From the NCBI RefSeq assembly GCF_001428625.1, contig NZ_LMIE01000029.1:351558-415557 (forward strand): a stretch of 64,000 nucleotides of DNA, read 5' to 3'. A model generated the notes under the pieces. It saw only the letters and a program-made list of their open reading frames with translations, searched no databases and was not told the DNA's origin. A program made the translations under genes and the position numbers. The DNA comes from Hydrogenophaga sp. Root209 (GTDB lineage: Bacteria; Pseudomonadota; Gammaproteobacteria; Burkholderiales; Burkholderiaceae_C). Positions 34,729-46,114 of the stretch are shown piece after piece. How positions within the stretch are numbered: position 1 is the first letter of the stretch; each line of letters opens with the position of its first letter.

Positions 34729-37143
34729 ATGCCCACCCAAGATACCCCCACCCCTTCCGAATCTTCCAAGCCAGTATCTGCGGGGCACACGGCACTCATC
34801 TGGGTGGGACGCTTGGTGGTGGCTGTGGCCGGACTGGCGGCGGCAGGTGTTGTAAGCGTGATGATGGCCGTGGGTATTGCCCTGGCTGTGGCCTACCCGA
34901 ATCTTCCTGATGTCACGGGGCTCGCCGACTACCGACCCAAGCTGCCACTGCGTGTGCTGACTGCGGAAGGACAACTGATCGGCGAGTTCGGCGAAGAGCG
35001 CCGCAACCTGCTCACAATCAACGAAATTCCCGAGGTGATGAAGAACGCAGTGCTGGCCATTGAGGACGCTCGCTTTTTCGAGCACAGCGGCGTCGACTAC
35101 CGAGGCATGATCCGTGCCGCCCTGGCCAACCTGCGTCAGGCCAAGAGCCAGGGCGCCTCGACGATCACCATGCAGGTTGCACGCAACGTGTACCTGTCTG
35201 CCGAGAAGAGCTACACGCGCAAGATCTACGAGGTGCTGCTCACCTTCAAGCTGGAGCACATGCTCACCAAGGAGCAGATCCTCGAGATCTACATGAATCA
35301 GATCTTCCTGGGTCAGCGAGCCTATGGGTTCTCGTCGGCATCCCAGGTCTATTTCGGCAAGGCGCTCAAGGACGTGACGATCGCCGAGGCCGCCATGCTG
35401 GCGGGCCTGCCTCAGGCGCCTTCGGCCTACAACCCGATCAGGAACCCGCGGCGGGCTCGCGCTCGCCAGCTGCACATCATCGACCGCATGGTGGAGAACG
35501 GGTTCATCACGACTGAGCAGGCTGAACAGGCCAAATCCGAGGATCTGAGGCTGCGTCCAGTGGGAAGTGTCCCCCAGGTGCATGCGGAGTTCGTGGCAGA
35601 GATGGTTCGGCAATCCATCGTCACTCAGTACGGTGAGGAGGCCTATACCCGCGGGTTGGTGGTCACGACTTCCCTCAAACAGGCGGAGCAGTTGGCGGCT
35701 TACCGAGCCGTGCGCCAGGGAGTGCTGGACTACGAACGGCGTCAGATCTACAGGGGGCCCGAGCTGTTCATCGATCTACCCACCGACAAGGCTGCCCTGG
35801 ATGAAGCAGTGGACGACGCACTGACGGAAAGGCCGGACAACGACGATCTGTTGTCTGCTGTGGTGCTTGAAGCAGGACCCAAGCGTGTGCTAGCGGTGCG
35901 GCAGGATGGAGAACCCTTCGAGATCACAGGTGATGGTCTCAAGCCGGTTCAGTCCGGCCTGTCGGACAAGGCCGGGCCCAACATCAAGATCCGGCCTGGT
36001 GCGGTGATCAGGGTGGTGCAAACCACCAACAAGGCATGGCGGATCACGCAGTTGCCTGACGTGGAGTCGGCTTTTGTGGCCATGGATCCTCGCACCGGCA
36101 AAGTCCTTGCACTGGTGGGCGGCTTCGATTTTCAGAAGAGCAAGTTCAACCATGTGACCCAGGCCTGGCGCCAGCCGGGCTCCAGCTTCAAGCCCTTCAT
36201 CTATTCCGCTGCACTTGAAAAAGGGCTGACACCGATGACCGTGGTCAACGACGCGCCACTGTTCTACAGCGCCGACGCCACCGGAGGCAAGCCCTGGGAG
36301 CCCAAGAACTACGACGGGCAGTTCGAGGGACCGATGTCGGTGCGTCGCGCGCTGGCCAAGTCCAAGAACATGGTGTCGATCCGCGTGCTCCAGTTGGTGG
36401 GCACGCAGAGCGCACAGCAGTGGGTGGGGCGCTTCGGCTTTGACATCGACAAGCATCCGCCCTACCTCACGATGGCTCTGGGCGCGGGTTCGGTCACGCC
36501 GATGCAGATGGCAGTGGGCTACGGCGTGTTCGCCAACGGCGGTTACCGCGTCGCCCCGACGCTGATCACCCGGGTTGCCGATCACAAAGGCAAGGTGATC
36601 TACGAGGCCGCTGAGCCCACGCTCACCGATGCCCAACGGGCCATCGAGCCGCGCAACGCCTTCATCATGAACAGCCTGCTGCAGGAGATCACACGCTCCG
36701 GCACGGCTGCGCGCGCGCAGGCCACCTTGAAGCGGACCGATCTTTTCGGAAAGACCGGCACCACCAACGATTCGGTCGACGCCTGGTTCGTGGGCTACCA
36801 GCCGACGGTGGTGGCAGCCGCCTGGGTGGGCTACGACGCACCGCGCAACCTGGGCAGTCGGGAAACAGGTGGCGGCTTGAGCCTGCCGATCTGGATCTCG
36901 TTCATGTCACAGGCACTCAAAGATGTGCCGGTCGCAGCGTACACGCCCCCTCCGGGGGTCATCAATGTGGGCGGCGAGTGGTACTTCGAAGAGTTTGGTC
37001 CCGGCAACGGAGTGCACGGTCTGGGACTGCAGGATCCTTGGCCAGGCGCCGCTCCACCGGCGCCGGACCCGGCAATCCCGCCAGTTGCGCCACCCCCCCA
37101 GGTGGAGGACCGGCGCGGCATCCTGGATCTGTTCAGGAACTGA
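34729..37143 (+). CDS. mrcA: Penicillin-binding protein 1A (bifunctional transglycosylase/transpeptidase)
   Basis: This class A PBP polymerises and crosslinks peptidoglycan in the periplasm. It has one N-terminal membrane helix (about residues 25-55), a GT51 glycosyltransferase domain with [17 protein letters not shown] and [12 protein letters not shown], an OB-like insert, and a transpeptidase domain with the catalytic serine in [12 protein letters not shown], and KTGTTN. The Pro-rich C-terminus is typical. I chose the ATG of MPTQD over an upstream in-frame TTG, which lies too close to GAGG. Its last 11 bases overlap the convergent cyaY gene. Confidence 0.95.
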   Translation: MPTQDTPTPSESSKPVSAGHTALIWVGRLVVAVAGLAAAGVVSVMMAVGIALAVAYPNLPDVTGLADYRPKLPLRVLTAEGQLIGEFGEERRNLLTINEIPEVMKNAVLAIEDARFFEHSGVDYRGMIRAALANLRQAKSQGASTITMQVARNVYLSAEKSYTRKIYEVLLTFKLEHMLTKEQILEIYMNQIFLGQRAYGFSSASQVYFGKALKDVTIAEAAMLAGLPQAPSAYNPIRNPRRARARQLHIIDRMVENGFITTEQAEQAKSEDLRLRPVGSVPQVHAEFVAEMVRQSIVTQYGEEAYTRGLVVTTSLKQAEQLAAYRAVRQGVLDYERRQIYRGPELFIDLPTDKAALDEAVDDALTERPDNDDLLSAVVLEAGPKRVLAVRQDGEPFEITGDGLKPVQSGLSDKAGPNIKIRPGAVIRVVQTTNKAWRITQLPDVESAFVAMDPRTGKVLALVGGFDFQKSKFNHVTQAWRQPGSSFKPFIYSAALEKGLTPMTVVNDAPLFYSADATGGKPWEPKNYDGQFEGPMSVRRALAKSKNMVSIRVLQLVGTQSAQQWVGRFGFDIDKHPPYLTMALGAGSVTPMQMAVGYGVFANGGYRVAPTLITRVADHKGKVIYEAAEPTLTDAQRAIEPRNAFIMNSLLQEITRSGTAARAQATLKRTDLFGKTGTTNDSVDAWFVGYQPTVVAAAWVGYDAPRNLGSRETGGGLSLPIWISFMSQALKDVPVAAYTPPPGVINVGGEWYFEEFGPGNGVHGLGLQDPWPGAAPPAPDPAIPPVAPPPQVEDRRGILDLFRN

Positions 37144-37462
37144 AGTCCAGCGCCTGCCCGGATTGTTCGGAAGCGAAACGGGAGAGGTGGGCCAACAGTT
37201 CGCCCTGGCCCTTGGTATCCATCCACGCCGCCCCGTCGTGGCGGTAGTGGAAACCCCCAGCACGGGCCGCCAGCCAGACTTCCTGCAACGGCTTTTGCAG
37301 GTTGATGATGATCTGGCTGCCGTTGGCAAACGTCATGGTGATCATGCCGCCCACTCGCTGGTTGTCGACATCGGCTTCGGTTCGATCGTTGATGCGGTCG
37401 CAGGCCAGTTCGATCGACCGCAGCAGCGATTCCGCCAGGTCTTGGTACTCGGTGTCGGTCAT
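37133..37462 (-). CDS. cyaY: Frataxin homolog CyaY
   Basis: CyaY binds iron and modulates IscS in iron-sulfur cluster assembly. The 109-residue protein has the frataxin pattern: an acidic first helix ([14 protein letters not shown]...[15 protein letters not shown]), the beta-sheet segment [27 protein letters not shown], and the [20 protein letters not shown] segment. It is divergent from lptM and overlaps the 3' end of the PBP1A gene tail to tail. Confidence 0.94.
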   Translation of the reverse strand: MTDTEYQDLAESLLRSIELACDRINDRTEADVDNQRVGGMITMTFANGSQIIINLQKPLQEVWLAARAGGFHYRHDGAAWMDTKGQGELLAHLSRFASEQSGQALDFSS

Positions 37463-37468
37463 TACAAT
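37463..37468 (+). promoter_or_regulatory. Candidate -10 box for lptM-lysA
   Basis: TACAAT directly abuts the cyaY start codon and ends only six bases before the lptM ATG, with TTGGTA 15 bases further upstream. A start of transcription seven bases on would fall at the ATG and give a leaderless mRNA. Confidence 0.35.
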
Positions 37469-37474
37469 GGGTGC

Positions 37475-37675
37475 ATGTTGAGAACGACACGCATTTTAGG
37501 CCGCGCACCTTCACTCGCTCGTGGTGTGGGCATGGTGTTGAGCGTGCTGTTGCTGACGGCTTGCGGTCAAAAGGGCCCCCTGTACCTGCCCAATCCAGCA
37601 CCAGCACCAGCACCGACCTCCGCACCCCCCGCGCAGGCCACCCCGGCAACACCTGACACCACAGCCCCGCGTTGA
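37475..37675 (+). CDS. lptM: LPS-assembly lipoprotein LptM
   Basis: LptM (YifL) is a tiny outer-membrane lipoprotein that helps LptD mature with its correct disulfides. The 66-residue precursor has a signal peptide with lipobox LTAC (Cys30) immediately followed by the family signature GQKGPLYLP. The rest is a Pro/Ala/Thr-rich low-complexity tail. The longer open frame upstream is antisense to cyaY and is not coding. It sits between cyaY and lysA, the conserved proteobacterial location. Confidence 0.92.
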   Translation: MLRTTRILGRAPSLARGVGMVLSVLLLTACGQKGPLYLPNPAPAPAPTSAPPAQATPATPDTTAPR

Positions 37676-37738
37676 AATGCCGAGCGGGTCCTCCGCCGAC
37701 AGGCTCATCAGATCCATCCGCACCCCCTCTTTCCCAGC

Positions 37739-39034
37739 ATGACCACCCTGCCCGGCCCGCCACCCATGAACCTGCCTCCCTTCATCGTTTACCAGGCGGG
37801 TGATCTTGTGATGGAGGGCGTGCCGCTCAAACAATTGGCCATTGAGCACGGGACCCCGCTGTTCGTGTACAGCCGCGCCGCCATACTGGACGCGCTGGCT
37901 GCCTACCAGCGTGGACTGGCGGGACGCTCACACCAGATCTGCTACGCCATGAAGGCCAACTCCACGCTGGGCATCCTGCAGACGCTGGTGCGCGCAGGTT
38001 GCGGGCTGGACATCGTCTCGGGCGGAGAACTCGAACGCGCGCTGGCCGCGGGTGTCGAGCCAGGCAAGGTGATCTTCTCCGGCGTGGGCAAGACGCGCGC
38101 CGAAATGCGCCGCGCGCTGGAAGTCGGCATCGGGTGTTTCAACGTCGAAAGCCGGGCGGAGTTGGACGTGCTCGATGAAGTGGCCCGTGGCATGGGCCTG
38201 CGCGCTCCGGTCAGCGTGCGCGTGAATCCCAACGTGGATGCCCAGACCCACCCCTACATTTCCACCGGCCTCAAGGGCAACAAGTTCGGCATCGCGCATG
38301 AAGACGTGGTGGCCACTTACCGGCATGCGGCCGGCTGCGCCGGTTTGCGCGTGGTCGGTATCGACTGCCACATCGGCTCGCAGATCACGCAGACCGGGCC
38401 ATACCTTGACGCCATGGACCGTGTGATCGATCTGGTGGAAAGCGTCGAAGCCGCGGGTGTTCCCATCGAACACATCGACTTCGGCGGCGGCCTGGGTATC
38501 GACTACCACGGCGACGCCCCGCCACAGGCCGATGCACTCTGGCAGCAGCTGTTGCAGCGCCTGGACGAACGCGGTTTTGGCGACCGCAAGATTTTTATCG
38601 AACCCGGGCGCTCGCTGGTGGGCAACGCGGGCGTGTGCCTCACCGAGGTGCTCTACCAGAAGCCTGGCGAGCAAAAGAACTTTCTGATCGTGGATGCGGC
38701 CATGAACGACCTGCCGCGCCCGGCCATGTACCAGGCTTTTCACCGCATCGTGGAAGTCTCTCCCCGTGACGAAGCACTTGTCACGTGGGATGTGGTGGGC
38801 CCGGTGTGCGAGAGCGGCGACTGGCTGGGCCGCGACCGCGCTCTGGCCGCGCAGGCGGGCGATCTGCTGGCGGTGCTCTCGGCCGGTGCCTACTGCATGA
38901 GCATGGCGAGCAACTACAACACGCGCGGACGGGCCGCCGAGGTGCTGGTGGATGGAAGCACCGCCACCCTGATCAGGGCGCGCGAGTCAGCGGCTGATCA
39001 ATTGCGCCTGGAAACCTTGCTGCCACCGGTCTAA
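37739..39034 (+). CDS. lysA: Diaminopimelate decarboxylase LysA
   Basis: LysA is the PLP enzyme that makes L-lysine from meso-diaminopimelate. This is a fold type III alanine-racemase-like decarboxylase of 431 residues. The PLP lysine is in [19 protein letters not shown] and GGGLGIDY follow, and the C-terminal substrate site has [11 protein letters not shown] and the [14 protein letters not shown] segment. An alternative ATG nine codons downstream is possible. It lies 63 bases after lptM and is probably co-transcribed. Confidence 0.96.
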   Translation: MTTLPGPPPMNLPPFIVYQAGDLVMEGVPLKQLAIEHGTPLFVYSRAAILDALAAYQRGLAGRSHQICYAMKANSTLGILQTLVRAGCGLDIVSGGELERALAAGVEPGKVIFSGVGKTRAEMRRALEVGIGCFNVESRAELDVLDEVARGMGLRAPVSVRVNPNVDAQTHPYISTGLKGNKFGIAHEDVVATYRHAAGCAGLRVVGIDCHIGSQITQTGPYLDAMDRVIDLVESVEAAGVPIEHIDFGGGLGIDYHGDAPPQADALWQQLLQRLDERGFGDRKIFIEPGRSLVGNAGVCLTEVLYQKPGEQKNFLIVDAAMNDLPRPAMYQAFHRIVEVSPRDEALVTWDVVGPVCESGDWLGRDRALAAQAGDLLAVLSAGAYCMSMASNYNTRGRAAEVLVDGSTATLIRARESAADQLRLETLLPPV

Positions 39035-39043
39035 GGCGGTGTG

Positions 39044-39708
39044 TCAGGCGGTGCGCGGCTTCGAGAGCCGCCGCCAGAGGCGCCAGCCGAGCAGCGCAGC
39101 AAAGAGGGTGGCATAGACCGCGACCTCGGCAAAGTCGTTCTTGCCGCTGCGCATCCAGAAAAAATGCAGCACTGCCAAACCGGCGATGGCATAGACCGCG
39201 CGGTGCAGCAACTGCCAACGTTGGGCACCCATCGCTCGGATGGCGCGGTTGAACGAGGTGGCGGCCAGCGCCAGCAAAAGCAACCAGCTGAGGAAGCCCA
39301 CCAGGATGAAGGGCCGCTTGATCACGTCGTCCACGATGCCTGGCACGCTGAATTCCATGTCGAACCAGGCGTACGCCAGCAGGTGCATGCAGGCGTAGAA
39401 GAACACGAACAGTCCCGCCATGCGGCGCAGCCGCGCCAGCGCCACCCAGCCGGTTACCGTGCGCAGCGGAGTGACGGCCAGCACGAGCACCAGAAAACGG
39501 ATGGTCCAGTCGCCCAGCGAGCGAATCAAGGCCTCGGCCGGGTTGGCGCCGAGCTGGTCGGAAAACGCCGCCCAGACCAACGAGACGAACGGCAGCAAGG
39601 CCAACGTGAAACCGATCGGCTTGGCGGCGCGGTGACCGAGCCAGCGGTTGATGCGCGAACCCGCCGGACGCGTTCCGGCCGGCCGCCCTGGCGCGCGAAT
39701 GGAATCCA

Positions 39709-39709
<1 letters not shown>
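39044..39709 (-). CDS. msrQ: MsrQ, haem-binding membrane subunit of the MsrPQ methionine sulfoxide reductase
   Basis: MsrQ is a cytochrome b-type integral membrane protein (221 residues, six spans) that passes quinol electrons to periplasmic MsrP. Conserved histidines are in FYACMHLLAYAWFD and WQLLHRAVYAIAGLAVLHFFW. The start codon shares one base with the msrP stop (TGATG), confirming the msrPQ operon. Confidence 0.94.
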
Positions 39710-40722
<1,013 letters not shown>

Positions 40723-40816
40723 GGCGCGGTCCTGGCTGATACAACGCCCTGCGCGGAAGATGCCGCACAGGACTTGCCGTGAGTCGTCGGACAGCTGCGA
40801 TTCTTACAAAGTTCCG

Positions 40817-40839
40817 GGGCAGGCCGCGTTGGCCTGCCC
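40817..40839 (-). terminator. Strong hairpin after ccsB (probable terminator)
   Basis: A perfect 9-bp GC-rich stem (GGGCAGGCC / GGCCTGCCC) with a five-base loop lies 21 bases past the ccsB stop. The T-rich run after it on the minus strand is weak (CTTTGT), so termination may be partial, allowing some read-through into msrPQ. Confidence 0.5.
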
Positions 40840-40859
40840 GCTTGACCCCACCGCAGGGA

Positions 40860-42227
40860 TCAGAGCTCGCCGTAGCTGTGCAGGCCCGAGAGGAACATGT
40901 TCACGCCGAGAAACGCGAAGGTCGTGACCGCCAGACCCACCAGCGCCCACCAGGCTGCCACGGTGCCGCGCAGGCCCTTCATGAGGCGCATGTGCAGCCA
41001 CGCCGCGTAGTTCAGCCAGACGATCAGCGCCCAGGTTTCCTTCGGGTCCCAGCTCCAGTAACCGCCCCAGGCCTCGGCCGCCCACAGGGCACCCAGCACG
41101 GTGGCAATGGTGAAGAAGGCAAAACCCACCGCAATGGCTTTGTACATCACGTCATCCAGCACCTCGAAGCTGGGCAGGCGCTCGGCAATGCGCTTGCGTC
41201 CGAACATGATGGTGGCCACGATCAGGGCCGATACGCCGAAGTACACGAACCAGTAGCTGCCCCCCTTCTCGGCCGCCGACTGTCGGAACACGATCGGCTC
41301 CAGGCACAGCACCAGGCCCAGGACCCACAGCGGGGCAAGTTTGTACCAGCGGGTTTCGCTTGCGCTTTGTTTGATCAGGTAGGCAAAAGCCAGCATGGCC
41401 GCGATGGCAAAGGTGCCGTAGCCGATGAAGTTGGCCGGCACATGCAGCTTCATCCACCAGCTCTGCAGCGCAGGCACCAGCGGCTGGATCTCATGCGCCT
41501 CGCGGATCACCGTGTACCAGAGCAAAAATCCCACTGCGGCACTCACCACCAGCATTACGAACGCGCCCATGCGGCGGGTCTTGTACTGGTCTTCGTAGTA
41601 CAGGTAGAAGGCCGCTGTCATCCAGCAGAACAACACGAACACCTCGTACAGGTTGCTCACCGGGATATGGCCGATGTCAGGCCCGATCTGGTGGCTCTCG
41701 TACCAGCGCACCATGGTGCCGATGAGCGCCAGGGTCACAGCCACCCAGGCCAGGCGCGAGCCAAGCAACTCGAAAGTGTCGCCAGCGCGGGTGAACATGC
41801 CCGTCCAGTAGAACGCCGTGCTCATGAAGAACAGCATGCTCATCCACAGGATGGCCGACTGGCTGGAGATGAAGTACTTCAGCATGAACATCTGATCGGC
41901 ACGCGCCAGATCGGCGGTGCCCGCAGGCGTCTGGTACAGCCAGATTGCCAACAGTGCGAATGCCGCAACGGCCACCCCCAGCGCCTGCAGCGGCCGCCAG
42001 AACCAGCCCAGCCAGATCAACGAGGGCGCCACGCCAGCGAGGATGGCCTTCTCATAGCCATCCATGACCGAGCCATAGAGCGCAAACGCGATGGCGGTGC
42101 CCGCCACGACCAGCGCGGCGAAGAGCCAGTCCCAGACATTGCGGCGAGCGAAGTAGCTCGGCTCCAGGCCTTGACCGCCGCGGCCCTTCTTCAGTTCGAT
42201 GGTCTGGTTCGCGGTGGCGGTATTCAT
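40860..42227 (-). CDS. ccsB: Cytochrome c biogenesis protein CcsB/CcsA (System II haem handling)
   Basis: This multi-span membrane protein belongs to the System II cytochrome c synthase that attaches haem to CXXCH motifs in the periplasm. It has eight or more hydrophobic segments over 455 residues and the haem-handling tryptophan-rich (WWD) motif AWGGYWSWDPKETWAL, with conserved histidines in the flanking spans. The start overlaps the resB stop by four bases. Naming varies between CcsA and CcsB; together with ResB it makes the complete synthase. Confidence 0.95.
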   Translation of the reverse strand: MNTATANQTIELKKGRGGQGLEPSYFARRNVWDWLFAALVVAGTAIAFALYGSVMDGYEKAILAGVAPSLIWLGWFWRPLQALGVAVAAFALLAIWLYQTPAGTADLARADQMFMLKYFISSQSAILWMSMLFFMSTAFYWTGMFTRAGDTFELLGSRLAWVAVTLALIGTMVRWYESHQIGPDIGHIPVSNLYEVFVLFCWMTAAFYLYYEDQYKTRRMGAFVMLVVSAAVGFLLWYTVIREAHEIQPLVPALQSWWMKLHVPANFIGYGTFAIAAMLAFAYLIKQSASETRWYKLAPLWVLGLVLCLEPIVFRQSAAEKGGSYWFVYFGVSALIVATIMFGRKRIAERLPSFEVLDDVMYKAIAVGFAFFTIATVLGALWAAEAWGGYWSWDPKETWALIVWLNYAAWLHMRLMKGLRGTVAAWWALVGLAVTTFAFLGVNMFLSGLHSYGEL

Positions 42228-44383
42228 GCTTGCACCTTCAACAATTGGGTCTTCAAGAGTTCGAATTCGCGGTCGGCTTCCATCGTCTTGCGGTTCGACG
42301 ACAGCGCCATACTGGCCTGGGAAGCCTGCTCACCCGAGGGTGAGAGCCACACCCAGAGGCGGCGCTCGCGCACATAGAGCATGGCAAACACACCCACGAT
42401 CAGCAACAGGCAGCCGAGGTAAACGATGTTCTGGCCCGGCGCACGCGCGACCTGGAACACGCTGGCCTGCACGTGCGTGAAGTCCTTGAGCTGGAATGTC
42501 ATGGGCGCAGGATAGAAGAAGGTGTCGCTCAGACTGATCACCGCCTGCGTCATGAACTGTTGTGTCGCGTCGTTGCGCTCCAGTGGCGGCAATCCGGCAC
42601 GTTCGCGGCTGACCTGCAACAGCTCGAACAAGGTGCCGTTCAGGATACGCACCAGCACTTCACTGGCACGCTCGCGTTCGGCTTGCGGCACATTGGTTTC
42701 CAGAAAATTCGACACGGCCTGCAAGCCGCCCCGCGCCATGGGTTTGGTGGTCGCCACACCGTTCACCTCAGCCACTGGCGTGATGCGGGCCGTGGGTTCC
42801 GCGCCGGCAAACAAAGCCAGTGCGCGCGTGGCCGAGGCCACCAGGGCTTCAGCCAGCTCCGGGCGCCCGTCTTCGACCGCCGAAACAGCGTAGCGACGCA
42901 CCGCGAGTTCGCGCATCTGCGGATCGTCGAGCGCCGCACGCAACCGCACGAAGCCGTCCATGCTGTCGTTCTCGTCCACCGGAATGCGCAGGTAGCGGAA
43001 CGGCTCGGAGGGCGTTTCACGCAGACCCAGCAGGTACATGCGCGCGCCTTCAATCTCCATGGGCAGCATGTAGTTGTGGTATTCCACCGCCTGGCCGGCC
43101 GCATCACGCAGCTTGTAGGTGATGCTCGGCCCCACATTACGCAGGGTCTTCTCGGTGGTGGTCTTGTGGCCGCTGCCCAGGCGGCTCTCGATCGAGCTGC
43201 GCAGGTCGACCTTGCGCACGTCCACGCCAGCGGCCGGGTTCACACCGGCGAAGTTCTCGACGTTGATCGTGCGCAGGCCGGTGTATTCCAGCACCAGCTT
43301 GTCGTCGCCGTTGCTCAAAGCACTCGAACTGCCGATGGTGCCTTCGATCTCGAATGGCCGAGTGGGCCGGTTCAACGGAACAGCCTGCAGTTTCACGCGC
43401 GAACCACCGTCGTCAAAGCTCGACTGGTAGATGTTGATGCCGCGGTGACTGGCCGGATGGTTCACCTCGACGCGCGCTTCCTTCTTCTCGCCGGTCTCGA
43501 AGTCGGTGATCACGATGTCGCTGGCGAACAGCTTGGGCATGCCGGTCTCGTAGTACTCGACGATGAACTTCTTCAGCTCGACCGAGAACGGCAGGTCTTG
43601 GAGCAACACGCCGTTGGGCTGTGCCAGGATGGCCGTGCTGGCGGTCGTGCCCTCGGTCACCAGCAAGTTGGCGCGAAAGGTCGGGTTGCTGGAGGAGAGA
43701 CGGTGTTTGGCTGGCACATCGGCAATGAGTCCACCACCACTGAACGCCGACTTGCCGTTGAACCACGTCTGGGCGCGCACCATCAGATCGCCGTCAAGCA
43801 GGCCACCAATGCACACCAGCACGATGGCACTGTGCGCCGCGATGTAGCCGATTTTGTTGACCGCGCCGGCCTTGGCCGCCACCATCCAGCCCTGCCCTTG
43901 CGGCGTGTCGCGCGACTGCAGCTTGACCTTCCACCCGGAACCCAGCAACGTCTGGCCGATGCGATTGGCCGCGGCCTGCGGCGTTTCCACCAGCGTGCTT
44001 TCGGCGCGGTGTGGAAACGCCTTGAGGCTTTGCTCGCGGATGTTTTCCTTGTAGGCCTTGAAGTCGGCAAAGATCTTGGGTGTATTGCGCGCGATGCACA
44101 AGCTCGTGCTGGTCACCAGAAACGCCAGGATCAGCAGGAACCACCACGCGCTGTACACCGAAAAGAGGTTGGCGCTGGCGAACACATCGGCCCAGAACGG
44201 GCCGAACTGGTTGACGTAGTTGTTGACCGGCTCGTGCTGCTTGACCACAGTGCCGATCACCGACGCGATGCAGATGACCGTGAGCAGCGAGATGGAGAAC
44301 CGCATCGACGACAACAACTCCACCGTCTCGCTGACGATGCGCGAGCCGGTGCGGATGTGCAGGCCTTGGGTGGAAACGGTCAT
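42224..44383 (-). CDS. resB: Cytochrome c biogenesis protein ResB
   Basis: ResB (Ccs1) is the second component of the System II cytochrome c synthase. The 719-residue protein has three hydrophobic spans in the first 200 residues (starting around SSMRFSISLLTVICIASVIG), a large periplasmic domain, and a final span near residue 650 (NIVYLGCLLLIVGVFAMLYV) followed by a cytoplasmic tail. The span and domain layout is diagnostic. It is cotranscribed with ccsB and lies downstream of a cytochrome c4 gene. Confidence 0.95.
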   Translation of the reverse strand: MTVSTQGLHIRTGSRIVSETVELLSSMRFSISLLTVICIASVIGTVVKQHEPVNNYVNQFGPFWADVFASANLFSVYSAWWFLLILAFLVTSTSLCIARNTPKIFADFKAYKENIREQSLKAFPHRAESTLVETPQAAANRIGQTLLGSGWKVKLQSRDTPQGQGWMVAAKAGAVNKIGYIAAHSAIVLVCIGGLLDGDLMVRAQTWFNGKSAFSGGGLIADVPAKHRLSSSNPTFRANLLVTEGTTASTAILAQPNGVLLQDLPFSVELKKFIVEYYETGMPKLFASDIVITDFETGEKKEARVEVNHPASHRGINIYQSSFDDGGSRVKLQAVPLNRPTRPFEIEGTIGSSSALSNGDDKLVLEYTGLRTINVENFAGVNPAAGVDVRKVDLRSSIESRLGSGHKTTTEKTLRNVGPSITYKLRDAAGQAVEYHNYMLPMEIEGARMYLLGLRETPSEPFRYLRIPVDENDSMDGFVRLRAALDDPQMRELAVRRYAVSAVEDGRPELAEALVASATRALALFAGAEPTARITPVAEVNGVATTKPMARGGLQAVSNFLETNVPQAERERASEVLVRILNGTLFELLQVSRERAGLPPLERNDATQQFMTQAVISLSDTFFYPAPMTFQLKDFTHVQASVFQVARAPGQNIVYLGCLLLIVGVFAMLYVRERRLWVWLSPSGEQASQASMALSSNRKTMEADREFELLKTQLLKVQA

Positions 44384-44409
44384 GGAGAAGTGGGGGAAAA
44401 CGGTTCAAC

Positions 44410-44445
44410 AAAAAGGGCGCTTCCAGTGATCCCGGAACGCGCCCT
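44410..44445 (-). terminator. Rho-independent terminator after cytochrome c4
   Basis: The stem AGGGCGC-TTCC / GGAA-C-GCGCCCT (11 bp with one bulged base) is followed on the minus strand by TTTTTGTTG. It lies about 120 bases past the cytochrome c4 stop and 31 bases before the resB start, so resB-ccsB is transcribed separately. Confidence 0.75.
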
Positions 44446-44565
44446 GTTGTGATGTTGTTTTTCGCTGGCGGTTCACCGCCGGGAGGCTTTATCGCATTGT
44501 GCCGGCAAATATTAACGTTTGCTTATATCCCAGCAACCGACCCAGGGCAAGCCCCGGGATGTATT

Positions 44566-45180
44566 TCAGCGCAGACCGGCGATGTAGTCGGACACCGCCT
44601 TGATTTCGCGGTCGTTCATTTTCGCGGCCACACCCGCCATCTGAAGGTTGTTGGCACGGGTGCCGTCGCGGAAAAGCTTGAGCTGGGTAGCGGTGTAGTC
44701 GGCATGCTGACCGGACAGGCGAGGGTACTGCGCGGGAATGCCGGCACCGTTGGGGCTGTGGCAGCCGGCGCATGCGGCGATCTGGCGGTCCGGGATGCCG
44801 CCGCGGTAGATGCGCTCGCCCAGGGTCACCAGATCCTTGTCGGTGGCAGCGCCGGGCGTGGCCTTCTGAGCCGCCAGCCAGAAGCCGACGTTGCGCATGT
44901 CGTCGTCAGACAAGCCAGCGGCCATGCCCTTCATGATGGCGTTGTCACGCTTGCCCGATTTGTATTCCTGCAGTTGCTTCACCAGGTATTCCGGGTGCTG
45001 CTGAGCGAGTTTGGGGTTGGCTGGCGTGGTGGAGTTGCCGTCTGCCGCGTGGCAAGCCACACAAACCTGACCGAACACCGCCGCGCCCTTGGCCAGATCG
45101 GGTTTGACCGACTGCGCCTGGACACTGAACGACAAAGCCGCGGCAGCGGCGGCGCAAAGAAGGGAAACAGGCAATTTCAT
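44566..45180 (-). CDS. Di-haem cytochrome c4
   Basis: This periplasmic or membrane-associated cytochrome passes electrons toward terminal oxidases. The 204-residue precursor has an Ala-rich signal peptide ending at SVQAQ, and two cytochrome c domains with haem motifs CVACH (Cys40) and CAGCH. The distal methionines are in AIMKGMAAGL and LQMAGVAAKM. Repeated-domain architecture and length match c4. It lies beside the System II maturation genes, which would attach its haems. Confidence 0.94.
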   Translation of the reverse strand: MKLPVSLLCAAAAAALSFSVQAQSVKPDLAKGAAVFGQVCVACHAADGNSTTPANPKLAQQHPEYLVKQLQEYKSGKRDNAIMKGMAAGLSDDDMRNVGFWLAAQKATPGAATDKDLVTLGERIYRGGIPDRQIAACAGCHSPNGAGIPAQYPRLSGQHADYTATQLKLFRDGTRANNLQMAGVAAKMNDREIKAVSDYIAGLR

Positions 45181-45251
45181 GACGGGACGGGCGTCGCGTG
45201 CGACGTGTTCGGGTTGAAGAATTTCGCGGGATGTCTGGATACAGCCAATCG

Positions 45252-45261
45252 ATTTTACAAT
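45252..45261. promoter_or_regulatory. Overlapping divergent -10 candidates for engB and cytochrome c4
   Basis: The plus strand reads TACAAT at 45256-45261, giving a 5' leader of about 16 bases for engB. The minus strand reads TAAAAT at 45252-45257, suitable for the cytochrome c4 gene. Neither has a convincing -35 hexamer, so the call rests on position and the two -10 boxes. Confidence 0.35.
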
Positions 45262-45283
45262 GCCCTCTCGGGAAACAACCCCA

Positions 45284-46084
45284 ATGACCCAGAACCACAC
45301 TCCAGCCAACACCCCTGCTTCCCCGTCTGCGGACGCCAAGAGCCCCCAAGCCCGCAAACCCAACGCTGGAAAATCGCCCGATTCGCTGACCCCTGACGTC
45401 AAGATCGCTCACGGCTGGTTGCACACCGCCCGTTTTCTCACCACTGCCCCCCAGCTTGAGCACCTGCCCGCGTTGGATGTGCCCGAAGTGGCCTTCGTGG
45501 GCCGCTCCAACGCTGGCAAATCCACCTGCATCAACACTCTGACGCAGCAAAAGCGTCTGGCGTTCGCCTCCAAGACACCGGGTCGCACGCAAAGCATCAA
45601 CCTGTTCTCGCTGGGCAAGCAGGGCATCACCGACGCCGTGCTGGCCGACCTGCCTGGCTACGGCTACGCAGCCGTGCCGCGCGAAGCCAAGCTGCGCTGG
45701 CAACGCGTCATGGGCAACTACCTGCTAACGCGCGAGAACCTCAAGGGCGTGGTGCTGCTGATCGACCCACGCCTGGGCCTGACCGAGCTCGACGAGATCC
45801 TGCTTGAAGTGATCCGCCCGCGGGTCGAGGAAGGCCTGAAGTTCCTGGTGCTGCTCACCAAGTCCGACAAGCTCAACCACGCCGAAGCGCAAAAAGCGCT
45901 GTCGATTGCGCGACTGCAATCGGGCGGCGGCGAAGCCAGACTCTTCTCCGCTCTGAAGAAGAAGGGCCTGGACGAGGTGGCGCAGATGCTCTGGCGCTGG
46001 ACGCATGACGACGGTGCGGCCGTGGCCACACCTGCCGCCCAGCCTCAAGATGCGCCCGAAGACGAACCGCCCGCCCTTGATTGA
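45284..46084 (+). CDS. engB: Ribosome biogenesis GTP-binding protein EngB/YsxC
   Basis: EngB is a TRAFAC-class GTPase needed for 50S subunit assembly. The G motifs are clear: GRSNAGKST (G1), TPGRTQSIN (G2), DLPGYGYA (G3) and TKSDK (G4). The first 35 residues and the last 35 are low-complexity extensions beyond the usual 200-residue core. I chose the ATG of MTQNH because an upstream in-frame ATG overlaps a TACAAT box and would precede the likely transcript start; the earlier start at 45260 is the alternative. Confidence 0.93.
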   Translation: MTQNHTPANTPASPSADAKSPQARKPNAGKSPDSLTPDVKIAHGWLHTARFLTTAPQLEHLPALDVPEVAFVGRSNAGKSTCINTLTQQKRLAFASKTPGRTQSINLFSLGKQGITDAVLADLPGYGYAAVPREAKLRWQRVMGNYLLTRENLKGVVLLIDPRLGLTELDEILLEVIRPRVEEGLKFLVLLTKSDKLNHAEAQKALSIARLQSGGGEARLFSALKKKGLDEVAQMLWRWTHDDGAAVATPAAQPQDAPEDEPPALD

Positions 46085-46114
46085 CCTTGCGCGGGCCCCA
46101 GGAGACCGCCCGCG

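Noticed and set aside
42473-44452. Open frame of 659 codons antisense to resB
   Set aside because: Composition rich in His/Arg/Gln with no recognisable motif; resB on the other strand is certain.
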